64,000 bases of DNA from Anaerolineae bacterium (GTDB lineage Bacteria > Chloroflexota > Anaerolineae > Aggregatilineales > UBA2796): positions 62,001-126,000 of the forward strand of contig JAHBVK010000002.1 of the NCBI GenBank assembly GCA_019637555.1. Direction: 5' to 3'. Within the stretch, counting starts at the first letter, position 1. Every line of letters begins with the position of its first letter. Shown here piece after piece: positions 1-7,122 of the stretch. The notes beneath the pieces are model-generated. The model searched no databases. It had not been told where the DNA came from and was given only the letters and a program-made list of their open reading frames with translations. The position numbers were made by a program, and so were the translations under genes.

Positions 1-167
1 CCTGCCGCGCTGACCATGATATAGCCAGCGATGGTGATCAAGGGAAGACCAATTTGCAGTAAGTTCTGTCCGGCTTGTTGGTCGTTGCCCGGTGGTGAGG
101 GGATTTCGACCTCGCCGATGGGTAACTCCGGTTGGATGCGCGGCGGACGGTTGAAAAATTCGGGCAT
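1..167 (-). CDS. eccC: EccC-type FtsK/SpoIIIE ATPase of type VII secretion, N-terminal fragment
   Basis: Only the first 55 codons are inside the window; the frame stays open to the left edge. The N-terminus has the FNRPPRIQPELPIGEVEIP pattern, which resembles the conserved RPPR..P..P.GE..L..PP leader of EccC-family ATPases, followed by a hydrophobic stretch (LPLITIAGYIMVS) that would be the first membrane helix. EccC proteins are hexameric, membrane-anchored ATPases that power export of WXG100 proteins. A GAGGAG ribosome site lies about 7 nt before the ATG. The four WXG100-type genes at 1555-3006 support the call. The ATPase domains themselves cannot be seen here, so the assignment rests on the N-terminal motif and context. 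Confidence 0.7.
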   Translation of the reverse strand, partial: MPEFFNRPPRIQPELPIGEVEIPSPPGNDQQAGQNLLQIGLPLITIAGYIMVSAA

Positions 168-197
168 CGGGGCTGCTCCTCAACTAACACAACCACG

Positions 198-215
198 CAC
201 AGACAAAAGTCTGTG
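198..215. promoter_or_regulatory. Perfect inverted repeat in the eccC leader
   Basis: CACAGAC and GTCTGTG form a perfect 7-bp stem around an AAAA loop, about 30 nt before the eccC start. There is no T-run on the eccC strand, so it is not a simple terminator. It could be an RNA hairpin or a protein-binding site; this is inference. Confidence 0.35.
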
Positions 216-242
216 GATTTTGTCTTTGACTTGAGCATTAAC

Positions 243-270
243 TTGACAGGTCATTAAATTCGCATAGCAT
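243..270 (+). promoter_or_regulatory. Candidate promoter for the pseudokinase gene
   Basis: TTGACA at 243-248 is followed after 16 nt by TAGCAT at 265-270. It overlaps by two bases a minus-strand candidate (269-297, TTGACA-N17-CATGAT) pointing at eccC, so the two divergent genes may compete for polymerase. Both -10 boxes are only partial matches. Confidence 0.4.
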
Positions 271-351
271 CATGGCATAGGTCTATCTATTTGTCAATTT
301 AGCCTCCAACGTAGTTTAATTGCAGCAACGTCGGCAGCGAGGAGCGCAATT

Positions 352-1428
352 TTGAAACACGTATGCACAACCTGTGAGCGCGTCTGGCCAGAAACCCAGT
401 TGTGGTGCAAGACGCGCACCTGTGGCGCAGGTACGCTTTCCATCGTCTTTGATTATGGTGAGTATCTCAGTGACATCCTGATCGTCAAAATGGTCAGAGT
501 GCTGCGTACCGCCACCATCTATGAGGCGCAGCGCGGCAAAGAAAAGATTCTGCTCAAGGTCGCCCATGATGACTGTCAGGAGATGCTCAAGCGCGAAGCC
601 ACTACGCTTTCGCAATTGGCTCAGTCGCAGCAGCATCCAATGCTCCCCGTGCTGCTGCCCGCCTATCCCGGTACTGTAGGCGAACAGCGTCCTTATGGCA
701 AAACTGTTTATCGTGGTCAAACCAAATATTACGTTTGCTATCAGTTCGTCGAAGGCGAATTTCTGCGTGACATGCTGATCAAGAATCCGCAGCCGTGGTA
801 TCAGCACTCGGCGTGGCTGGTGACCAGTATCGCCGATGCCGTTGCCTTCATGCACATCAAAGCGGCGAAACTGCATCTCAACCTGACGCCGGATACGATC
901 ATGGTGCGCTTGGATAAAGATGGCTTGCCGCGTCCGGTGCTGCTCGACCTCGGTGTCGCCACCGAACCACAGCTTGTCGATCCGGAGTGGGCGCAACACT
1001 ACGCGCATCCTGCTTATGTGCCGCCAGAAATGCTCTCCCGCTCCGCGCCAGATGTGCGCTCCGATGTCTACGGATTGGGTCTGGTACTCTACGAGATGCT
1101 CAGTGGTAACTCGGCATTCCGCTACAAGATGCGCTCCGAGGATGACATCCGCAGCGATGTGCGTAACAACGCGCCGCCGCCGCTGAACCGTACCGATCTC
1201 GCGCCCGATGTCCTGCAAATCGTACAGCAGGCGGTTGAGCGCAATCCCAACAACCGCTATGCCGATGTGCGCACCTTCGCTAAAGCAATGCGTACCAAGT
1301 TCGGTGAAGTGCCTGCTGAACGCAAAGGGCGGCGCATTGATCGCCGTATCTTTGCTATCGCTATTTTCTTCATCTTGGTCTTTGTGATTGTGGTGGTGGT
1401 GGCTGCGCTTCTGCCCTTGATCGGCTGA
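352..1428 (+). CDS. Zinc-ribbon Ser/Thr pseudokinase with C-terminal membrane anchor
   Basis: 358 aa. The start is a TTG preceded by GAGGAG at 339-344, 7 nt away. The N-terminus carries a Cys4 zinc ribbon (C5, C8, C19, C24). A protein kinase fold follows at about 45-310, with candidate ATP lysine K69, DLG at 199-201, PPE at 224-226 and D238 of the DVYGLG motif. A strongly hydrophobic helix (about 334-356) anchors the C-terminus. Key catalytic residues are missing: HRD is HLN (175-177), the following Lys is T179, the Mg-binding Asn is T182, and there is no glycine-rich loop. It is probably a pseudokinase. Firmicute type VII systems contain EssB/YukC, a membrane protein with a pseudokinase fold, so a structural role in this locus is plausible but inferred. 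Confidence 0.85.
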   Translation: MKHVCTTCERVWPETQLWCKTRTCGAGTLSIVFDYGEYLSDILIVKMVRVLRTATIYEAQRGKEKILLKVAHDDCQEMLKREATTLSQLAQSQQHPMLPVLLPAYPGTVGEQRPYGKTVYRGQTKYYVCYQFVEGEFLRDMLIKNPQPWYQHSAWLVTSIADAVAFMHIKAAKLHLNLTPDTIMVRLDKDGLPRPVLLDLGVATEPQLVDPEWAQHYAHPAYVPPEMLSRSAPDVRSDVYGLGLVLYEMLSGNSAFRYKMRSEDDIRSDVRNNAPPPLNRTDLAPDVLQIVQQAVERNPNNRYADVRTFAKAMRTKFGEVPAERKGRRIDRRIFAIAIFFILVFVIVVVVAALLPLIG

Positions 1429-1480
1429 TGGCGATCGACAGGTTGAGTGATGACAACTAGCAGTTAAACCAAAAAGGTGT

Positions 1481-1502
1481 TCCCGGAGCCGACGCTCCGG
1501 GA
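1481..1502. repeat. Family B dispersed palindrome between convergent genes
   Basis: TCCCGGAGC and GCTCCGGGA form a 9-bp stem between the convergent kinase and WXG100 genes. It resembles copies at 5067-5101 and 44154-44189 and may act as a bidirectional terminator. Confidence 0.7.
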
Positions 1503-1554
1503 ATACACTGTAATCCTCAGTGATCTTGCTCAGTTTGCCTTGCGCTTGCCGTGC

Positions 1555-1851
1555 TTAGTTGGCGAAACGCTGCGCGCCTGAGGTATCACCATTCTTCAGG
1601 GCGTCGATGGCACCCTTCAGATCAGTCCCCAATTCGCTGCACTTGCTGCCGATATTGGAAGCGCTCTGCGACATCGATTCCAATAGGATTTGCGAGACCA
1701 TACCGATCAGTCCGGCGAAACCCGTCGCCTGTAGCAGCGCCGCTGCGCCATTTAGACCCTGCGCAATACCGTTGAAAGTTTCCCCTGCCTGATTGAACGT
1801 GTTAGCCATCTTATCGACGACATCATACTCAATTGAGACTTCTGCGGACAT
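1555..1851 (-). CDS. WXG100-type secreted protein lacking the Trp motif (fourth in series)
   Basis: 98 aa, the usual WXG100 length, predicted as a helix-turn-helix hairpin. The turn region lacks W-x-G and instead has a Gly/Ala/Leu-rich stretch (around LLQATGFAGLIG). A GAGGAGAGG ribosome site precedes the ATG. It is last in a same-strand run of four WXG100-type genes and is probably co-transcribed with them. Proteins of this family are exported as helical dimers by EccC. The missing Trp suggests the partner subunit of a heterodimer, possibly with the WIG-containing product just upstream; this pairing is inference. The function of the exported protein is unknown. Confidence 0.7.
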   Translation of the reverse strand: MSAEVSIEYDVVDKMANTFNQAGETFNGIAQGLNGAAALLQATGFAGLIGMVSQILLESMSQSASNIGSKCSELGTDLKGAIDALKNGDTSGAQRFAN

Positions 1852-1934
1852 GATGAACCTCTCCTCGCTATAGTGATTTTACACGTGCTTGTCTTGGTTA
1901 CTTCGCGTTTACTTGCTCTTGACCACCAGTACCG

Positions 1935-2264
1935 TTACCACGGGGTGATGGCGTCGAATACGTCTTCCACAAATCCGAACAAGTTGTCGAGGAAGCTGTC
2001 TGCCTCGTGAATTTGTTCCTGTACTTCCTTCGCCAAGCTCAGGGCTGCTGACGTTGTGGACGCCAGATTCTGGATGGCGGGCAGCAGGTCGCTGGTGACT
2101 TCGTTCTGGAACTCAGTCGAACCCTTGCCAATCCACGCGCCCTGTACGATCGGATCGAAATTGCTGACGATGTTCTGCTGTGTATCGCCAATCGAACTCA
2201 CAATTTGATTGACGACGTTTACTGCTGCATCAACTACGTCTTCTGCGAACGAGAAAATGCTCAT
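1935..2264 (-). CDS. WXG100-type protein with WIG turn motif (third in series)
   Basis: 109 aa, helical, with the motif GAWIGKGSTEF near residues 42-53, a typical W-x-G turn between two helices. The C-terminal end is hydrophobic/aromatic (LFGFVEDVFDAITPW). A ribosome site (AAGGGA) precedes the ATG. The gap to the next gene downstream is 83 nt. Likely a substrate or structural pilot protein of the type VII system. It resembles PE/ESAT-6-type proteins only in the general helical-hairpin pattern, so no specific role is claimed. Confidence 0.75.
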   Translation of the reverse strand: MSIFSFAEDVVDAAVNVVNQIVSSIGDTQQNIVSNFDPIVQGAWIGKGSTEFQNEVTSDLLPAIQNLASTTSAALSLAKEVQEQIHEADSFLDNLFGFVEDVFDAITPW

Positions 2265-2305
2265 GATGTTATCCCTTCCTCATCCTCATCCTGTGGGTAT
2301 TATGC

Positions 2306-2596
2306 TTAGAACTGACTCGCGCCCTGCTGGTCGGCATCGGACAGATCGCCCATCGCGTCCAGAACGTCTTGCTTCAACTCGCGGAACTTCTCCGCCCCGA
2401 AAGCGACCTTACGCGCCAGATTGCTTTGCAGCAGGCGCACCAGACGGTCACCCGCGACGCCCTTCAGTGCGCCGCCTTCCAACACACTCGCCATGTTCTG
2501 GATCGAGTTCTGCATCTGATCGAATTGCTGCGCTGCCTGTTCGAAGATGTTCGCCATGGATTGCAGTGCATCATAATCAGCTTGTAAATCAGCCAT
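2306..2596 (-). CDS. WXG100-type protein lacking the Trp motif (second in series)
   Basis: 96 aa, mainly alpha-helical, with heptad-like Gln/Leu spacing (SMANIFEQAAQQFDQMQ). The turn is LEGGALKGVAGDRL and so lacks the W-x-G tryptophan. GTGAGGC precedes the ATG. It sits between two W-containing paralogs, 41 nt from the next one. Length, helical content and position support WXG100 membership despite the missing Trp. It is likely half of a heterodimer with the WLG protein encoded just upstream (inference). Confidence 0.7.
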   Translation of the reverse strand: MADLQADYDALQSMANIFEQAAQQFDQMQNSIQNMASVLEGGALKGVAGDRLVRLLQSNLARKVAFGAEKFRELKQDVLDAMGDLSDADQQGASQF

Positions 2597-2661
2597 GATA
2601 GCCTCACTTTTCCTTCGGTTGCTTACCGGTTATGTCTGTTGATTGTGTTCTACTGAGCGAA

Positions 2662-3006
2662 CTAGCGGTTGTTGACGTACTTCTGCATCTGGCTTTCCAG
2701 CGCCTTGAACTTGTTCGACTGCTGGTCTTCCATCTCGTGCATCTTCGCCACCGCTTCGCGGATCTTCTGTTCGGTGGTGTTCAAGGCGTTGACCAGTCTG
2801 TCCAGGTTCGGGAAGACGAAGCTGTCCATCTCGTCGTAGAAAGCGTTCGCGCCTTCACCGAGCCATCCGCCGCTGCGTAGAGCTTCCACCGCCTGCTTGA
2901 GGACGCGCACCGTGCCTTCGGTGTCATTGGATTCGTTGATGAACTGCCGAGCGATACCGTCGACATCCTCATACTGCATCCGAATTAGCCTAGCTATGCC
3001 CATCAT
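2662..3006 (-). CDS. WXG100 protein with WLG motif (first in series)
   Basis: 114 aa. It shows the classic layout: an N-terminal pattern (IRMQYEDVDGIARQF) like the IR.D...L..A..F of ESAT-6 proteins, then GGWLGEGANAFYDEM at the turn and a second long helix. AGGAAG lies 7 nt before the first of two ATGs. It opens the run of four genes and has a good promoter at 3078-3106. The W-x-G motif and length make this the most secure WXG100 call of the four. Confidence 0.88.
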   Translation of the reverse strand: MMGIARLIRMQYEDVDGIARQFINESNDTEGTVRVLKQAVEALRSGGWLGEGANAFYDEMDSFVFPNLDRLVNALNTTEQKIREAVAKMHEMEDQQSNKFKALESQMQKYVNNR

Positions 3007-3077
3007 AAGGTTGCTTCCTTTCGTCGTACTGCGCTATTTCGCTGGTACTTTAGGTCTGCGTTTGCTTTACATGGCTC

Positions 3078-3106
3078 ATATTATGGATAAACGCCAGTAG
3101 GGTCAA
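3078..3106 (-). promoter_or_regulatory. Promoter of the WXG100 gene run
   Basis: On the minus strand TTGACC (3101-3106) is spaced 17 nt from TAATAT (3078-3083). This leaves a leader of roughly 65 nt before the first WXG100 gene. The rest of 3107-3300 shows no gene. Confidence 0.65.
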
Positions 3107-3299
3107 GCGAGTGTAGGGACGCTTTACAGGATTTAACGGATTTTGATTGGCGTTTGATAGGATTTTTGCAACTGCGGAGGTCGTTTTTTATGGCGAATCA
3201 CTAGCTGTCGTCTAGCGGAACGGCATTTTCACTCAACTGCCAGATCACTTGTCTGGCGAGTCGGATCGTTACAAATCGTTATAGCTTTCAGGGGCTAGT

Positions 3300-3331
3300 A
3301 AAAAATAAAACCGGAAGGTACACCCTCCGGT
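3300..3331 (-). terminator. Rho-independent terminator of metK
   Basis: Stem ACCGGA (3310-3315) / TCCGGT (3326-3331), followed on the minus strand by TTTTATTTTT. It lies downstream of metK and separates it from the WXG100 run. Confidence 0.75.
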
Positions 3332-3385
3332 CACATTGCCTTGACTTATACAGTTACTTGACACAACCAATCCCCATGGCTACGG

Positions 3386-3429
3386 ATTCCCCCTCTCCAC
3401 GAAGTGGATGAGGGGGGTCAGGGGTGAGG
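3386..3429. repeat. Family A dispersed repeat
   Basis: CCCCCTCTCC, a short palindromic centre (CACGAAGTGG), then GAGGGGGG and GGGGTGAGG. It sits immediately after the metK stop codon. Similar units recur at many intergenic sites in the window. Confidence 0.75.
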
Positions 3430-3433
3430 CTAA

Positions 3434-4651
3434 CTAGCTCAAGCCTGCCTCAGCGCGCAGCACATCAGCTTTATCGGTCTTTTCCCATGCTACGCCGAGA
3501 TCGTTGCGTCCGAAGTGACCGTAAGCAGCGGTCTGACGGAAGATCGGCTTACGCAGTCCCAGATTCTGGATGATCGCCGCCGGACGCAGATCGAAGTGCT
3601 TGCGGATCAACTTCTCGATCACCGCGTCATCGACCTTGCCTGTGCCGAAGGTTTCCACCGCCAGCGACAGCGGATGCGCCACGCCAATCGCGTAGGACAC
3701 CTGCACCTCGAAGCGATCAGCCAGACCCGCCGCGACGACATTCTTCGCCACGTAACGCGCCATATACGCTGCCGAGCGATCCACTTTGGTGCCGTCTTTG
3801 CCGGAGAACGCGCCGCCACCGTGCCGCGCGATGCCGCCATAGGTATCCACGATGATCTTGCGCCCGGTCAAGCCTGCATCGCCCATCGGACCACCCGTGA
3901 CGAAGCGACCCGTCGGGTTGACGTAAACCTTGGTTTTGCTGTCGAACAATTCCGCAGGGAGCGTCGGCTGGATCACGCACTCGATCACCGAGTCGCGGAT
4001 TTGCTCCTGTGTGATTTCCGGCGCGTGCTGCGTGGAGATCAACACTGTATCGACGCGCTTGGGCTTGCCGTGTTCGTACTCCACCGTCACCTGACTCTTG
4101 CCATCGGGACGCAGCCACGGCAGTGTGCCATCCTTGCGTGTGGTGGCAAGCGATTTCGCCAGTTTATGCGCCAGCGAGATCGTCAGCGGCATTAGCTCTT
4201 CGGTTTCGTTGCAGGCGAAGCCGATCATCATGCCCTGATCGCCCGCGCCGATCTGGTCAATTTCGTCGTCGGAAAGCTCGCGTACTTCCAGCGCCTTATC
4301 CACGCCCATCGCAATATCGCTGGACTGCTCCTTGAGCGAGACCAGCACGCCGCAGGTTTCGGCATCGAAGCCGTACTTGCCACGCGTATATCCAATCTCG
4401 CGCACTACTTTACGGACAATCGAATTGATGTCCACGTAAGCACTAGTGGTAACTTCGCCCATCACCACGATCAAGCCAGTGGTGGTGGCGGTTTCGCAGG
4501 CAACGCGCGCCATCGGATCTTGCTCGACGATGGCATCTAGTATTGCGTCGGAAATCTGATCGCACATCTTGTCGGGATGACCTTCCGTCACCGACTCCGA
4601 TGTATAGAAGAATTGAGGCGACCTCATAAAGGTGATGTTGCTGTTACTCAC
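3434..4651 (-). CDS. metK: S-adenosylmethionine synthase
   Basis: 405 aa, close to the usual 380-410. It makes SAM from methionine and ATP in the cytosol, acting as an oligomer. Family landmarks are clear: [20 protein letters not shown] at the N-terminus, [16 protein letters not shown] in the middle, [13 protein letters not shown] and [16 protein letters not shown] toward the C-terminus. The start is taken as GTG at 4651 because AGGA lies about 5 nt upstream; the ATG eight codons later has no ribosome site. A SAM-I riboswitch, a terminator and a strong promoter lie upstream, so expression should drop when SAM is abundant. Confidence 0.97.
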   Translation of the reverse strand: MSNSNITFMRSPQFFYTSESVTEGHPDKMCDQISDAILDAIVEQDPMARVACETATTTGLIVVMGEVTTSAYVDINSIVRKVVREIGYTRGKYGFDAETCGVLVSLKEQSSDIAMGVDKALEVRELSDDEIDQIGAGDQGMMIGFACNETEELMPLTISLAHKLAKSLATTRKDGTLPWLRPDGKSQVTVEYEHGKPKRVDTVLISTQHAPEITQEQIRDSVIECVIQPTLPAELFDSKTKVYVNPTGRFVTGGPMGDAGLTGRKIIVDTYGGIARHGGGAFSGKDGTKVDRSAAYMARYVAKNVVAAGLADRFEVQVSYAIGVAHPLSLAVETFGTGKVDDAVIEKLIRKHFDLRPAAIIQNLGLRKPIFRQTAAYGHFGRNDLGVAWEKTDKADVLRAEAGLS

Positions 4652-4723
4652 GGTTTCCTACTTGCTCCTTCTTCGCAGGTATCGCATTTTCCCCATCGCT
4701 ATCAACTATCCGCGCTGGACAAC

Positions 4724-4767
4724 AAAAAACCTTCGGCGGTTCCACGTTAGCGGCTCCGGCGAAGGTT
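4724..4767 (-). terminator. Terminator controlled by the SAM riboswitch
   Basis: On the minus strand AACCTTCG (4760-4767) and CGAAGGTT (4728-4735) form the base of a hairpin that continues into GC pairs, followed by TTTTTTGTT. It lies between the riboswitch and metK, as expected for transcriptional attenuation. Confidence 0.85.
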
Positions 4768-4822
4768 GGGTTTCCAGATAAAGCGACTTTCAATTCTAAT
4801 GATGCGTGTGGGATGAAAGGCG

Positions 4823-4925
4823 CTCTTATCTTTCAGACTACCACTGCCGGACTTGGCACCTTCCCGACGCCTCGGAGGTTGCCGCGCTTTCATAGGGCCG
4901 TTCCCTCAAGCGCTCTGGATAAGAG
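4823..4925 (-). promoter_or_regulatory. SAM-I (S-box) riboswitch upstream of metK
   Basis: Read on the minus strand, the element starts CTCTTATCCAGAGCG, continues with TGAGGGA, GGCCCTATGAAA, GCGGCAACC and GGTGCCAAGTCCGGCAG, and closes with TGAAAGATAAGAG. The P1 stem (CTCTTATC/GATAAGAG) is a perfect 8 bp. These are the conserved core segments of the SAM-I aptamer. Binding of SAM should favour the terminator at 4724-4767 and shut off metK. Confidence 0.95.
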
Positions 4926-4950
4926 ATGCGATATTCAGTTTGAGGCGAGA

Positions 4951-4979
4951 ATATTAGCAATCGGGATCGGGGTTGTCAA
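4951..4979 (-). promoter_or_regulatory. metK promoter
   Basis: TTGACA (4974-4979) is spaced exactly 17 nt from TAATAT (4951-4956) on the minus strand. The predicted start of transcription is about 20 nt before the riboswitch. This is the best sigma70-like promoter in the window. Confidence 0.85.
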
Positions 4980-5066
4980 CTACGAATTGACAGCGCCATT
5001 GAATTCACCTTACCAGTTCACGCGCCGACAGTCTGTAGCTGCGATCATCAACGAATCGAGGTTGGC

Positions 5067-5101
5067 ACTACTATTTCAGCCCGGAGCTTCAGCTCCGGGA
5101 A
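5067..5101. repeat. Family B dispersed palindrome
   Basis: CCCGGAGCT / AGCTCCGGG hairpin plus a flanking CACTACTATTTCAG arm. The same unit occurs in opposite orientation at 44154-44189 and appears identical over roughly 35 nt. It lies just after the stop of the GNAT gene and may terminate it. Confidence 0.8.
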
Positions 5102-5130
5102 TGTTGCCAGGCGACGGGGTGAGGTCAACC

Positions 5131-6084
5131 TCACACATCGGTCATCCCATAACTTCGCCACACGCGATAGCCGAGCTTGCCGTAGAAATTCAGCAAACCC
5201 GTCCAGCCGATCACGCACTGGCGCACGCCGCGCTGCTTGACCATTTCCGACGCCCGCGCCACCAGCGCCAACCCGATCCCACGTCCCTGCCGCGCTTCTT
5301 CCACACCGACCGCGCCAATAGTCCCCATATCATCACCGAGCATCAGATGCCACAGCGCGGTGGTACTCATCCCCTCGATGTCCGCCCTGTCCATCAGCAG
5401 ACTGCCCACCACTGTCGATCCATCCCATGCGGCGAGAATATCTCCATAGCGACCAGCTTGCACCGTCTCCGCGAAGAAGCGTCGCCAGAAAGGAAAGTTG
5501 ATCTGCTCGAACTCCACCACCGCACTCGCTTCTGCCGCATCCTTTGGCGTCCGCAGCACAATCCCTTGCTGCTCAGCGCGTTCGACCATACCAGCGGGCG
5601 TCTGGTAATCCGTCAAATTCTGGATCAGATCGTAGCTGGTGTCGGGGAACCCCCAACCATTGGCGCTGAAGAACGCCATTGAGTCGGGCGGATCAGTAGG
5701 CACGCCGGGGAACAGTCCATCGCCACCACCGTGCGCCAGATTAATCGTCGCGTAGTCGTAACCGCGCAGGCGTTCCATCGCCGCTGTATGCAGCCGCGTA
5801 CCGATGCCCTGCCGCTGCTTATCAGGACTGACCATTAGCAGTGCGATCCCTGCCGATTTGTCCGTTGGATCGTACTGCGCCGCCACGAAGCCGATGACGC
5901 GTCCGGCTTCCTCCGCTACCCAGTAATCACCTTCCTGATAGGAGGGATAGCCCTCGTGAAGCATCCGGCGTAAGAATCGCGGCGTTAACTGCCATCTATC
6001 GCTCATGGTTGCTTGCCACAGCGCGTAGATCGCCTCGAAATCTGAATTGCTATAGGGGCGTAGCTGGTATTTCTGGCTGCTCAT
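5131..6084 (-). CDS. Tandem GNAT N-acetyltransferase
   Basis: About 317 aa with two GNAT domains. The first (about 5-150) has the acetyl-CoA loop MVSPDKQRQGIGTRL; the second (about 175-317) has EEARQGRGIGLALVARA and ends with the typical LLNFYGKLGYR segment. GNAT enzymes move acetyl groups from acetyl-CoA to amines; the substrate is unknown. The chosen ATG at 6084 has no ribosome site but lies 7 nt after TACAAT, a leaderless arrangement. An ATG three codons upstream (6093) is the alternative. The gene is transcribed toward metK and diverges from the glyoxalase-like gene. Confidence 0.85.
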   Translation of the reverse strand: MSSQKYQLRPYSNSDFEAIYALWQATMSDRWQLTPRFLRRMLHEGYPSYQEGDYWVAEEAGRVIGFVAAQYDPTDKSAGIALLMVSPDKQRQGIGTRLHTAAMERLRGYDYATINLAHGGGDGLFPGVPTDPPDSMAFFSANGWGFPDTSYDLIQNLTDYQTPAGMVERAEQQGIVLRTPKDAAEASAVVEFEQINFPFWRRFFAETVQAGRYGDILAAWDGSTVVGSLLMDRADIEGMSTTALWHLMLGDDMGTIGAVGVEEARQGRGIGLALVARASEMVKQRGVRQCVIGWTGLLNFYGKLGYRVWRSYGMTDV

Positions 6085-6091
6085 GCACAGC

Positions 6092-6097
6092 ATTGTA
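6092..6097 (-). promoter_or_regulatory. -10 box 7 nt before a start codon (leaderless candidate)
   Basis: TACAAT on the minus strand, then exactly 7 nt, then the GNAT ATG. No Shine-Dalgarno sequence is present. The same geometry occurs at 13555-13560 and 60646-60651. Confidence 0.55.
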
Positions 6098-6195
6098 CCA
6101 CGCGCATACGCGAATCACGGGGAGCTTCTTTACGCTTACCAATGTCCGAGTTGTACTACAATGACCTTGAAAGTGTTTACTACCGGAGTCTGAAA

Positions 6196-7077
6196 ATGGC
6201 AGATCAAGCTTCACCGTCTACGCTACCAACACTGCCTGCGGATTTATCGCTCGGCTATGTGCATCTGACCGTCTCTGATCTAGAGCGCTCGCTCGTTTAC
6301 TATCAGGAGTCGCTAGGCTTCCAAGTGCACCAGCGCGAGGGCAATACAGCGCACCTCGGCGCTGGTGAAGCAGATATGTTACTGCTCACTGAACAAGCCG
6401 ATGCGCTGCCACTAACCCGAACCACGGGCTTGTATCACTTTGCAATCCTTGTCCCCTCAAGACGCGATCTGGCTGAAGTGCTCGATCATCTGTTTAGCAC
6501 GCAGTCGCCTGTCGGTGGCTTTGCTGACCACGCCGTCAGCGAAGCGATCTACCTTTCCGATCCCGATGGCAACGGCATCGAGATTTATAGGGATCGTCCG
6601 CGCAGCGATTGGTACGATAAGCAGGGCAACTTTCTACTCACCACGCTGCCGCTGGATATTGACGGCGTGCTCTCCGAACTCAGCGGCGCCACTCGCGCTG
6701 ATCACTGGGCGGGCTTGCCCAAAGGCACGGTGTTGGGACACATGCATCTCAAGGTGGCGACCTTGGCGGAAGCACATCACTTCTACTGCGAAGTGCTCGG
6801 CTTCGATCTGATGCTGTCCTACCCCGGCGCGTTGTTCATCTCGGCTGGCGGGTATCATCACCATCTGGGCTTGAACATCTGGGAATCTGCCGGAGCGCCA
6901 CCGCCACCCGCCAATGCGGTCGGTCTGCGAGGCTTCACCGTGCTGCTGTCTAGCGCCGCTGACCTAGCCGCGATCAAGGATCGTCTGCTGAAAAACAACA
7001 TCGCGATTGACGAGGGCGATCAGGGATTCACCGTGCGCGATCCCTTCGACAATGCGCTGATCTTCACTGTGAGGTGA
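6196..7077 (+). CDS. Two-domain VOC protein, catechol-2,3-dioxygenase/glyoxalase-like
   Basis: 293 aa from the ATG at 6196, which has GGAG 8 nt upstream; an in-frame ATG at 6142 lies before a TACAAT box and is less likely. Two vicinal-oxygen-chelate modules are present. Module 1 starts at GYVHLTVSDLERSLVYYQ and module 2 at GHMHLKVATLAEAHHFYCEV. Likely metal ligands are the His in GYVHL and GHMHL and the Glu in GNGIEIY. The size and layout resemble Bacillus CatE-like extradiol dioxygenases, but glyoxalase or resistance functions remain possible, so the substrate is not assigned. Confidence 0.85.
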   Translation: MADQASPSTLPTLPADLSLGYVHLTVSDLERSLVYYQESLGFQVHQREGNTAHLGAGEADMLLLTEQADALPLTRTTGLYHFAILVPSRRDLAEVLDHLFSTQSPVGGFADHAVSEAIYLSDPDGNGIEIYRDRPRSDWYDKQGNFLLTTLPLDIDGVLSELSGATRADHWAGLPKGTVLGHMHLKVATLAEAHHFYCEVLGFDLMLSYPGALFISAGGYHHHLGLNIWESAGAPPPPANAVGLRGFTVLLSSAADLAAIKDRLLKNNIAIDEGDQGFTVRDPFDNALIFTVR

Positions 7078-7122
7078 GTAATCATCAATTATCTATGGTG
7101 TGCAACATAATGTGAGAGTGCA

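Noticed and set aside
316-1218. A 300-codon open frame antisense to the pseudokinase gene
   Set aside because: It is a shadow of the GC-rich coding frame, has no domain signal and lacks a ribosome site.
4813-5682. A 289-codon plus-strand frame across the SAM riboswitch and GNAT gene
   Set aside because: It runs antisense through a structured RNA element and a clear GNAT gene; its Arg/His/Pro-rich product is typical of a shadow frame.
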